DNA of 27,487 nucleotides from assembly GCA_964501185.1 (NCBI GenBank), contig CAZCRT010000017.1, positions 1 to 27,487 of the forward strand, written 5' to 3'. Numbering within the stretch: position 1 is the stretch's first letter; every line of letters begins with the position of its first letter. The notes beneath the pieces are model-generated. The model was not told the DNA's origin. It searched no databases and saw only the letters and a program-made list of their open reading frames with translations. This DNA is from BS150m-G50 sp964501185 [NCBI: uncultured Bacteroidia bacterium] (GTDB lineage: Bacteria; CAIWAD01; BS150m-G50). Of this stretch, positions 1 through 6,891 are shown piece by piece. A program made the position numbers and the translations under genes.

Positions 1-135
1 TGAGTTATCCCTGATGGATCTTACACCTCAGGCATCTGAGTCTTTTATAATTGTGATACATCCCTCTGTCGGTGTAAGGCGAACAAACAGTTGAGTGCTG
101 CTGATGAGTTATCCCTGATGGATCTTACACCTCAG
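1..135. repeat. 31-bp exact direct repeat, period 104 bp
   Basis: Positions 1-31 and 105-135 are identical over 31 bases, starting TGAGTTATCC and ending ACACCTCAG. The copies diverge immediately afterwards. The first copy touches the window edge, so the repeat may extend or have more copies upstream. Each copy contains CTTACACC, and its reverse complement GGTGTAAG occurs between them at 71-78. The first copy continues into a short inverted repeat (CTCAG, 4 nt, CTGAG). The repeat lies about 160 bp upstream of the C25 peptidase start. Its function is unknown. The rest of 1-297 shows no convincing gene. Confidence 0.85.
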
Positions 136-297
136 ACACCCTTGTTGCAGCAATACAGAGTGACTGCTTACTTCCCACCGGTACTCATCTATACACGGTT
201 TTATTGTCATACTGATGAAAAACATTTTTTTACTGTCTGCATCGGCTAGTTTTTATTAGTTTCTGCTACCTGACCATACCAGAATCTGAGAGATAAA

Positions 298-3200
298 ATG
301 CGATCACTGTTTCTATCAGCTGCTATCCTACTGTTTTACTACACTGCTTCCGCATTTGAAATGCGTTACGAAATACCACAACCTGAAGTATCACCCTCCG
401 GTGAAGTGATCTCAGCTTCCATGTTTGTAACCGGGGAACCGGGCGCACCTGCAATTCCGGTGTATCCTGTAAAAATTTTATTACCACCCGGAACACAGGC
501 CAGCAGGGTAAGCATACAGTATGGCGAGCGTATTGAACTCGGGGATCATCTTCTACCTCCAGTGCAACAGGAATGGCCGATTTCGAGATCGATGACAGCA
601 GTCCCTACTCTGCGCAACCCCGATTTATGGACACAACCTGGTGAGCTTCCGCAAAGGGACCAGAGTGATTTCAGCACCAGTTATCTGGCCGGGTACAGCA
701 TCCTGTTGACTCACGCCTGTCCGGTACGTTATGACCCGGTAACACGGCAGCTGAGTTACTATACTGATTTTACAGTGGTAGTAGAGACCGTTCCCGGCAG
801 TTGTGAGTTTTCACCAAAGGCTAATGCACGACAGCGGGTTATAAACCTTATCGACAATCCAACCGCCATTTTCGACTACCAGCAAAGTGATACACGTCCT
901 TTAACTTACGACTATCTGGTAATCGCTCCCGAAGAGATGTCTGTCTACTTTCTGCAGCTGGTCGACTGGCGTAACGGGCAGGGGATGCTATCTCAATTTG
1001 TCACTATTGAGGAAATTCTCGCCGCCTGGGATGGTGTAGACGATGCGGAGCGTCTACGCAATTTCCTGATTGCGGAGTATGCGGATAACGGTTTCCGCTA
1101 TTTACTGCTGGGGGGGGACATCGAGCTGGTTCCGTATCGGGAGCTCTTTGTCCACACCTGGTCATTTGATGATGATCTTCCCTCCGATTTTTACTTTTCC
1201 GGGCTGGATGGTAACTGGGATGAGAATCAGAACGGTATCTGGGGTGAAGAGGATGAAGAGGACTGGTTCGGGGAACTGGCAGTAGGCCGTGCCAGTGTCT
1301 CAACTATGGCAGATGCTGCTGCTTTTGTAAATAAGCAACTCGCCTATCAGCAATCACCGGTAGTTGCTGATCTGACCGGGTACCTGATGGTAGGAGAGCA
1401 GGTGGACGATCATCCCACCTGGGGTGGGGATCATAAGGATGAGATGGTTTCCGGTTCCGATAATCACGGCGTAGAGACTGCCGGGCTTCCTGACAATATT
1501 GATGTTTCCATTCTTTATGACAGAGAGGGAGAATGGATAGATACGGACCTGCTCTTTCTGTTGAATAATGGTGTCAACATGGTGAATCACATGGGGCACT
1601 GTGGCATCAGTGCGATGATGCGTCTGCACAATGCTGATATAACCGTAGATAACCTGACTGCGGACGGATTCGAACACAGCTTTCATATCGGTTACTCGCA
1701 GGGGTGTCATGCCGGCGCCTTTGACAATAATGATTGTATTGTGGAACGGGCTACTAATCTCACCACCGGTTTTGTAGCATTCATCGCCAATTCCCGCTAT
1801 GGCCTCTATCAGGCGGGAAATGAGGACGGAGCTTCGCAGTTTTTTGACCGGGAATTCTACGATGCTCTTTTCGGTGAGGGTATCAGTACACTTGGTGAAG
1901 CGTTGCTGGACAGCCGGGACGATCTGGTTGTCTGGGCGGGTAATAACGATCGTATGCGCTGGGTTTTCTACGAACTGAATCTTTTCGGTGATCCCGCACT
2001 GCGCCCCTGGTCACGTGAACCGCTGGATTTGACTGCAACCTACGATGACGTCGTCGGTGTTGGAACAACAGAACTACCGGTGCAGGTGAACGGGGACGGC
2101 CTGCCGGCTGAAGGCTTACTGGCAGCAGTTGTATTCAATGGTGTAACTGTTGGCCGAGCGCTGACAGATGGCAGCGGTAATGCCCTGATTGAGTTTGATC
2201 CGGCTCTGCAGTATGAAGGGGACTATGATCTGGTAATCTCCGGTTGGAATTGCCTGCCAACCTATCTGCCACTGTCGGTAACCGGTGTTGCCGGACCCTA
2301 TCTGGTTGTCTCAGATATCGAGCTGGATGACAGCCAGGGCAACGACAATGGATTGCCTGAGGCAGGTGAGGAGTTCCTGTTTACGATCTCACTGCTCAAT
2401 GTAGGTGTAGAGGAAGCAACAGGGGTCAATGCCTTTCTGATAAGCAGTTCCGGGTATATAGAAGTAACACAGGAATCGACCACACTGCCCGATATTCTTC
2501 CAGGCCATCAGGAAATTGCAGATACTCCATTTGAGCTGCGGGTAGCGTCGCATATTACAGATCTGCAGAATGTTTTCTGTAATCTGACTATCTGGTGCGA
2601 TGGTGGAGCCTGGGGAGAAGATATTCCGCTGGTTCTGCACGTGCCGTTGTTGGAATTGACATCGAGCGATATCCTGGATGATGATAATGGACGTCTGGAT
2701 CCCGGGGAAACCGCACCTCTGGAGATTACTGTGCTGAATGGTGGCAGTGGTTGGGCAACCGATTATGATGTGTTGCTGGAATCACCCGATCCTCAGGTCA
2801 CAGTGGATATTGCGGTAGATACACTGCAGCAGCTTCTGCCGGATGAAGAGACACAGCTTACCTTCCAGTTGACCGCCGGAGCCGAAATACAACCGGGTGA
2901 TCTGGTTACCCTGGTGCTGACAATGACACCAGCTTTCGGGCCGGTCGTTTCTATTGAAGTACCGATTATCATCGGTCTGCGGGAGGAGGGCTTTGAGAGC
3001 GGTGATTTCAGCAGCTACGAATGGGATCACTCCGGTGACGCGTACTGGTTCATTACCGGCGATGAGTCGTTCGAGGGGAGTTACTCTGCCCGCTCCGGGC
3101 CTATAGAGCATGGTCAAACCACAACGCTCGAACTGGAGCAGTATGTTCTGATGGAAGGGACAATCGATTTTCACTGCCGTGCTTCCACGCAGCAGTATCA

Positions 3201-5391
3201 GGATCTGCTCCGTTTCTATATCGATGATGTGGAACAGATGCAGCTGTCCGGTGAATCCGGCTGGGTAGAGGGGACATTTTTCGTTACTTCCGGCTGGCAT
3301 ACCTATAAATGGTCATACATCAAGAGTGTGAATATTTCGCATGGGGAAGATTGCATCTGGCTGGATTCGATTATCTTCCCACCCAGCGGTGTATCATTGC
3401 CCCCAGACCTCACTCTGAACCCCAATTCTATTACTGCCTATGCCGACTATGCTGAGAATGCGGATACCTATTTCTTAATTGGTAATCAGGGTGAGATTCC
3501 GCTCGAGTTTGCTCTTTCTTTCGAGACTATAGAACTGCGTGAATTCTCCGATGATATGGAGAACGGTGAGGGTGGCTGGACACACAGCGGTTCCGGCGAT
3601 CCGTGGCACCTCTCTACCCGTCGCAGCCATTCTCCGGGACATGCCTGGTACCTCGGTGAGGAGGGAGACTGGCTCTATCAGGATGGGCAGTATTGCAACC
3701 TGATCAGTCCCGCTTTTATGGCGCCTAACGACTCAGAACTCCGTTTCTGGCACTGGGGTGAAATGGAAACTGCTGACACCCTGGCACGGGATGGTGGTTT
3801 CCTGTCTATTTCCGTTGACGGTGGTGACTGGCAGTTGATAGAACCGGTCGGCGGTTACCCCTGTCAGATTGCGCCTTCTGTCAACAGTCCTTTCCCGGCG
3901 GGTACCGGTTGTTACTCCGGGTCGTATGACTGGGAGGAAGCGGTTTTCGACCTGAGCCCCTGGGCAGGTGACAATGTGCAGCTGAGTTTCAGATTCGGCA
4001 GCAATCCCGCGCTGAACTATGAGGGCTGGTTTATCGACGATGTCTCGGTGACCAGTGACTCACCGGACTGGATCTCCTACCAGCCAAGTTCCGGTGTGGT
4101 CAACAGTGATCAGGTGATGACCGTCTATCTCCAATTCCAGGGTGGTGTGCTTGCCGATACCCTGCTTTCCGGCAACATGCTGCTTGCGAGCAATGATCCC
4201 TACAACCCCGCTGTTACGATACCGATCAGTTTCCAGGTTGGACCCTACGATCATTGGCCACTTATCGAGATCACACCGACAGAGTTGGCTTACACGGTAG
4301 AGTTCATACAGGACACTACCGCGCAGTTGACGATTGCCAATAGTGGTATCGATCCCCTCAACTTCAGTCTCTCCTTTGGTGATGTCAGCCTGCGTGATTT
4401 CAGCGATGATATGGAGAACGGTGAGGGTGACTGGACACACGATGGGTTGGATGATCCCTGGCATCTGACTACTCATGACAATCATTCACCGGAACACGCC
4501 TGGTATGTCGGTCTGGAGGACCTGTGGCAGTATCATGATAACCAGTATGCCCGTTTGATCACACCCACCTTTACAGTGACAAATGATGCTCAGCTGCGTT
4601 TCTGGCACCGGGGTGAGATGGAAGCAGATACAACTGCAGCCACTGATGCCGGTATACTGGAGGTGTCTGTAAATGGTGGTGGCTGGTTACCTTTGACTCC
4701 GGTCGATGAGTATCCCGGTGTGGTTGCTGCCGGTGTTGGCAGCCCCTTTCCTGTTGGAACAGGTTGTTATACCGGTTCCTGGGAGTGGGAGGAAGCTCTG
4801 TTCGATTTGAACCATTGGGCGGGTGACACCCTGCAGATCGGTTTCCTTTTTGGTAGTAATGCATCGGTAGTCATGGAGGGATGGTATATCGATGACCTGC
4901 AGGTTGCCGGCAGTGCGCCGGAGTGGATATCCTACCAGCCCGGCTCCGGCTCGGTGGCCGGTGAGGAAGAGATGTCAATTGCTTTCCAGTTTCTGAGTGC
5001 CGGTTACGAGGATACAACACTCACCGGTTCATTGCTGGTGGAAAGTAATGATCCCTTTACACCGCAGGTGACGGTACCGGTCAGTTTCACTGTTGGCCCG
5101 GATGAAGGTGTTGAAGAAATACAACCGCTCACTTTCAGGCTGGATCAGAATTATCCGAACCCCTTTAACCCCATCACCCGTATTTCATTCTGCCTTCCTC
5201 ACGCCGCACCGGTACTGCTGGAGGTCTTTGACCTGCGGGGGCGTCTGATCAGGCAGCTGGTTGACAGTGTGCAACCTGCCGGAGCACAGATTATTTCTTT
5301 CGATGCAGCTGAACTGGCCAGTGGAATCTATTTCTATCGTATGACAGCTGATGATTACGTTGCAGTCAGAAAGATGATGCTGATTCGCTGA
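298..5391 (+). CDS. Gingipain-like C25 cysteine peptidase with T9SS sorting domain (copy 1)
   Basis: Large secreted cysteine peptidase of family C25, 1697 aa. Seen: an N-terminal signal peptide (about residues 1-19), a gingipain-type prodomain (about 20-195) and a catalytic domain (about 200-565). Catalytic His434 sits in NHMGHC and Cys470 in YSQGCHAGAFD, followed by the family hallmark FGDPAL. Next come an Ig-like domain (570-665), two CARDB-like segments with Asp/Asn-rich turns (from about 671 and 786), a MAM-like jelly roll (896-1031), two tandem 285-residue immune-inhibitor-A-like modules (1038-1322 and 1323-1601), and a C-terminal sorting domain beginning LDQNYPNPFNP (about 1615-1697). 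By family knowledge it is exported by Sec, translocated by T9SS and attached to or released at the surface. The start has GAGAG about 6 nt upstream. The Gly of the usual GHG motif is Cys here. Substrate preference (Arg or Lys) cannot be read from the sequence. It is a paralogue of the 12641-16867 gene. Confidence 0.93.
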   Translation: MRSLFLSAAILLFYYTASAFEMRYEIPQPEVSPSGEVISASMFVTGEPGAPAIPVYPVKILLPPGTQASRVSIQYGERIELGDHLLPPVQQEWPISRSMTAVPTLRNPDLWTQPGELPQRDQSDFSTSYLAGYSILLTHACPVRYDPVTRQLSYYTDFTVVVETVPGSCEFSPKANARQRVINLIDNPTAIFDYQQSDTRPLTYDYLVIAPEEMSVYFLQLVDWRNGQGMLSQFVTIEEILAAWDGVDDAERLRNFLIAEYADNGFRYLLLGGDIELVPYRELFVHTWSFDDDLPSDFYFSGLDGNWDENQNGIWGEEDEEDWFGELAVGRASVSTMADAAAFVNKQLAYQQSPVVADLTGYLMVGEQVDDHPTWGGDHKDEMVSGSDNHGVETAGLPDNIDVSILYDREGEWIDTDLLFLLNNGVNMVNHMGHCGISAMMRLHNADITVDNLTADGFEHSFHIGYSQGCHAGAFDNNDCIVERATNLTTGFVAFIANSRYGLYQAGNEDGASQFFDREFYDALFGEGISTLGEALLDSRDDLVVWAGNNDRMRWVFYELNLFGDPALRPWSREPLDLTATYDDVVGVGTTELPVQVNGDGLPAEGLLAAVVFNGVTVGRALTDGSGNALIEFDPALQYEGDYDLVISGWNCLPTYLPLSVTGVAGPYLVVSDIELDDSQGNDNGLPEAGEEFLFTISLLNVGVEEATGVNAFLISSSGYIEVTQESTTLPDILPGHQEIADTPFELRVASHITDLQNVFCNLTIWCDGGAWGEDIPLVLHVPLLELTSSDILDDDNGRLDPGETAPLEITVLNGGSGWATDYDVLLESPDPQVTVDIAVDTLQQLLPDEETQLTFQLTAGAEIQPGDLVTLVLTMTPAFGPVVSIEVPIIIGLREEGFESGDFSSYEWDHSGDAYWFITGDESFEGSYSARSGPIEHGQTTTLELEQYVLMEGTIDFHCRASTQQYQDLLRFYIDDVEQMQLSGESGWVEGTFFVTSGWHTYKWSYIKSVNISHGEDCIWLDSIIFPPSGVSLPPDLTLNPNSITAYADYAENADTYFLIGNQGEIPLEFALSFETIELREFSDDMENGEGGWTHSGSGDPWHLSTRRSHSPGHAWYLGEEGDWLYQDGQYCNLISPAFMAPNDSELRFWHWGEMETADTLARDGGFLSISVDGGDWQLIEPVGGYPCQIAPSVNSPFPAGTGCYSGSYDWEEAVFDLSPWAGDNVQLSFRFGSNPALNYEGWFIDDVSVTSDSPDWISYQPSSGVVNSDQVMTVYLQFQGGVLADTLLSGNMLLASNDPYNPAVTIPISFQVGPYDHWPLIEITPTELAYTVEFIQDTTAQLTIANSGIDPLNFSLSFGDVSLRDFSDDMENGEGDWTHDGLDDPWHLTTHDNHSPEHAWYVGLEDLWQYHDNQYARLITPTFTVTNDAQLRFWHRGEMEADTTAATDAGILEVSVNGGGWLPLTPVDEYPGVVAAGVGSPFPVGTGCYTGSWEWEEALFDLNHWAGDTLQIGFLFGSNASVVMEGWYIDDLQVAGSAPEWISYQPGSGSVAGEEEMSIAFQFLSAGYEDTTLTGSLLVESNDPFTPQVTVPVSFTVGPDEGVEEIQPLTFRLDQNYPNPFNPITRISFCLPHAAPVLLEVFDLRGRLIRQLVDSVQPAGAQIISFDAAELASGIYFYRMTADDYVAVRKMMLIR
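3409..5100 (+). repeat. Tandem 855-bp intragenic module duplication
   Basis: Within the first C25 gene two modules of 285 codons lie head to tail, at 3409-4263 and 4264-5100. Each has a short beta-rich lead-in, a segment starting DDMENGEG at 3550 and 4405 (exactly 855 bp apart), WHL/WY/WH aromatic patches like those of immune inhibitor A proteins, and an ending WISYQP...SFxVGP. The paralogue at 12641-16867 has one copy starting at the same residue number (1085 for DDME). This indicates either a duplication in copy 1 or a loss in copy 2. The modules probably act as adhesion or carbohydrate/protein-binding stalk domains, which is inference. Confidence 0.85.
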
Positions 5392-5441
5392 TAATGCTGT
5401 AGTTTCGCGTAAGATGATGTTTGTCTGGCGAGCGTCCACAT

Positions 5442-5550
5442 CACAATGTAAGCGAAACTGCGAGCTACTTCGAAGTAGTAGCAAAGATGCTGCTGGTTAA
5501 GTAGTTGGTGTAGCCTTTTCACTTCGTTTCTACCGCCTTGAACCGTACAC
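5442..5550 (+). pseudogene. Remnant tail of another T9SS-CTD gene plus its 3' flank
   Basis: About 90 bp beyond the stop of the first C25 gene, the frame ending at TAG 5502-5504 reads SYFEVVAKMLLVK-stop, a typical end of a T9SS sorting domain. The stretch 5484-5550 aligns without gaps to 16847-16913, the last six codons, stop and 3' flank of the second C25 gene, at about 53 of 67 identities by hand count. The functional tail of the first gene (KMMLIR) precedes it. This looks like the scar of a deleted or recombined paralogue: only the last codons and the downstream flank survive. Confidence 0.7.
5465..5478. repeat. 14-bp perfect palindrome
   Basis: CTACTTCGAAGTAG is its own reverse complement and lies inside the sorting-domain remnant. 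Just upstream, AGTTTCGC (5401-5408) and GCGAAACT (5452-5459) form a wider 8-bp inverted repeat. This may be fold-back structure or only a coincidence of the remnant; no function is assigned. Confidence 0.5.
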
Positions 5551-5577
5551 CGATAAATCGGTGTACGGTTCAAGGCG
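5534..5577. terminator. Perfect 44-nt palindrome (21-bp arms, 2-nt loop), possible terminator
   Basis: The arms 5534-5554 and 5557-5577 are perfectly complementary around AA. There is no T tract directly after either arm, so it is not a canonical intrinsic terminator. It follows the remnant sorting-domain stop by about 30 bp. An imperfect hairpin occupies the equivalent place after the second C25 gene (16897-16938), which supports a 3'-end role (transcription stop or mRNA stabilisation). It could instead be a mobile palindromic repeat or a binding site. Confidence 0.6.
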
Positions 5578-5697
5578 TATTTGTATGCGACTATCAGGAT
5601 ATGCTGGTAGTAGAGGTGATCATAGTTTACAGAAAGGAGTTGGTCGGGAATCGCACTCCTTGTATTACCACGATGAGTGTTTGCCCAGTTCTTGTAA

Positions 5698-6466
5698 ATG
5701 GAGGTTTCCTTGATTTCTAGTAATCTGAAACAACATTGGCATTTTCGCATTGTCATCTGGATTGTCTTCATTGGTCTATTTCAGGTGACCATCACCAATA
5801 GAGCTTTTTGTGCAGATGCAGATATTGAGGTCAATAGGAAGTACTTGTGGCTTCGATCTGTCGTAGATCCATCATTGAAAGCATAGAAGATCTAACAGTT
5901 CGTTTAAAAGAGTTTGAACATATCATAAGTGATAGTTCAGGTACTAGTCGTTGCCAAATTAGAGAAATTGGAAATCTCTTCGGTGATCAGATATATCGAT
6001 ACCACTATTGGGGTAAGGATTACATTTGTTATTCGTGTGGAACCACAATTATTCTAAAGCCCTCCGGGGAGCTGTTCGAGCTTTCTGATGATGAAATCAC
6101 AGGCTACATTACCTATATGCTAAGAAGTAGCACAGAACATGTGGATTCAAGTTTGTTTAGAGAAGCGATAGATCTCTATACTTCTAATGGCAATTGTGGA
6201 CGTGGACTTCGACTTGATGATGGAGGATTTTTGGAAAAATCTTTCCACTGGAATATATACTTGGGGAGCTGAATCAGATTATTGTATCTGCTGACGAAAT
6301 GGAGTACAGGTCGCTTTTCCACTACCAGATTTGGGGACCTGGTTCCACTGGACAGGAGGACAAGTATTACATCATTTATAGATATAGGGATGATGTATTC
6401 AGTGTAACAGAAAGACTGGTTTACCGCCTGCCGGATTCTTTCAGGCCTGGCGAGACTAATGATTAG
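5698..6466 (+). pseudogene. Broken small exported protein gene (two frameshifts)
   Basis: Three consecutive reading frames join into one plausible protein of about 250 residues. The first frame (from 5698, or TTG 5710 behind a perfect GGAGG at 5700-5704) encodes a hydrophobic export signal with FRIVIWIVFIGLF and an AFCADA cleavage-like site, and stops at 5884-5886. The second frame, open from 5838, carries it to the stop at 6270-6272. The third, open from 6221, continues to TAG 6464-6466 with the segment IWGPGSTGQEDKYYIIYRYR. Both shifts have the same sense (loss of one base or gain of two). The second can lie in T5 or A5 runs near 6228-6239, so a sequencing error is possible. No family is recognised. 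The stretch is visibly richer in A+T than its neighbours, suggesting a different origin. Confidence 0.5.
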
Positions 6467-6670
6467 TGTCTTTGGGAGGAATGTTCACTATAAACTACTC
6501 CACATGCATTACTGCTTTGATCGAGAGCTTACAAGTACATCAGATAATCTGCTATATATCCTCTGTGAGCGTTTCAATACTTACACCTGTTTCCTGTTGA
6601 TCCCCTTCCAGAGCGCCATCAATGCAAGGTATGGCATCCGTCCGGACGATTTCGCGGAACAGTAGATGGT
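6467..6670. other. Intergenic stretch without a convincing gene
   Basis: The only open frame is about 68 codons and has composition unlike the neighbouring genes, no clear ribosome-binding site and no recognisable motif. Nothing else was identified. Confidence 0.5.
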
Positions 6671-6839
6671 GGTCGCGTCTGCCTGTGAGGTTTGGCATCC
6701 TAACGCGACCGTCGCAGACCGTCGCACAACGCCCGACGGTAAACTTAGTATGCCCTGCAACTTGCGTTGTGCATTAAGGTCTGCTACTGGTGGAGCGGGA
6801 TTGTGTGGACGCTTGATGCCTCCCGCGCATTGTCGGGCG
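6671..6839. repeat. GC-rich repeat region with nested hairpins
   Basis: An abrupt shift to GC-rich sequence with several fold-backs. GGTCGCGT (6671-6678) pairs with ACGCGACC (6703-6710) and encloses TGCC/GGCA. A 10-bp unit GACCGTCGCA occurs twice in tandem (6707-6716 and 6717-6726). GCACAACGC (6724-6732) pairs with GCGTTGTGC (6764-6772). CGCCCGAC (6730-6737) pairs with GTCGGGCG (6832-6839). This organisation fits a dispersed, REP-like intergenic repeat. An open frame of 70 codons through it is most likely not a gene. Confidence 0.55.
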
Positions 6840-6858
6840 CTGAAGCTCCTTTCTTTTG

Positions 6859-6889
6859 CTTCTTTTCTTTTGAGCTAAAAGAAAAGAAG
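6859..6889 (-). terminator. 13-bp perfect AT-rich hairpin after the PPAD gene
   Basis: CTTCTTTTCTTTT (6859-6871) and its exact reverse complement (6877-6889) flank a 5-nt loop, two bases downstream of the PPAD stop on the minus strand. The stem is almost only A-T and is not followed by a clean T run, so it may act as a weak or bidirectional terminator. Alternatively it is the end of the adjoining GC-rich repeat. Confidence 0.5.
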
Positions 6890-6891
6890 TC

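Noticed and set aside
1-135. CRISPR array
   Set aside because: Only two copies of the repeat, spaced 73 bp apart, with no third unit or cas genes; spacing is unlike a CRISPR.
2782-3300. Long minus-strand frames inside the C25 genes (also 13271-13825 and 4060-4485)
   Set aside because: Antisense shadows of the peptidase frames without motifs or initiation signals.
5538-5720. Short open frame reading through the palindrome
   Set aside because: Its first residues mirror the opposite-strand translation because of the palindrome; no sign of a real protein.
6724-6772. Integron attC-like site (GCACAAC ... GTTGTGC)
   Set aside because: The core boxes deviate from RYYYAAC/GTTRRRY, no integrase or cassette structure is nearby, and the surrounding nested repeats fit a REP-like element better.
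6459-6878. Two small open frames (68 and 70 codons) as genes
   Set aside because: No ribosome-binding sites or recognisable motifs; the second runs through inverted repeats and is best explained by non-coding repeat sequence.
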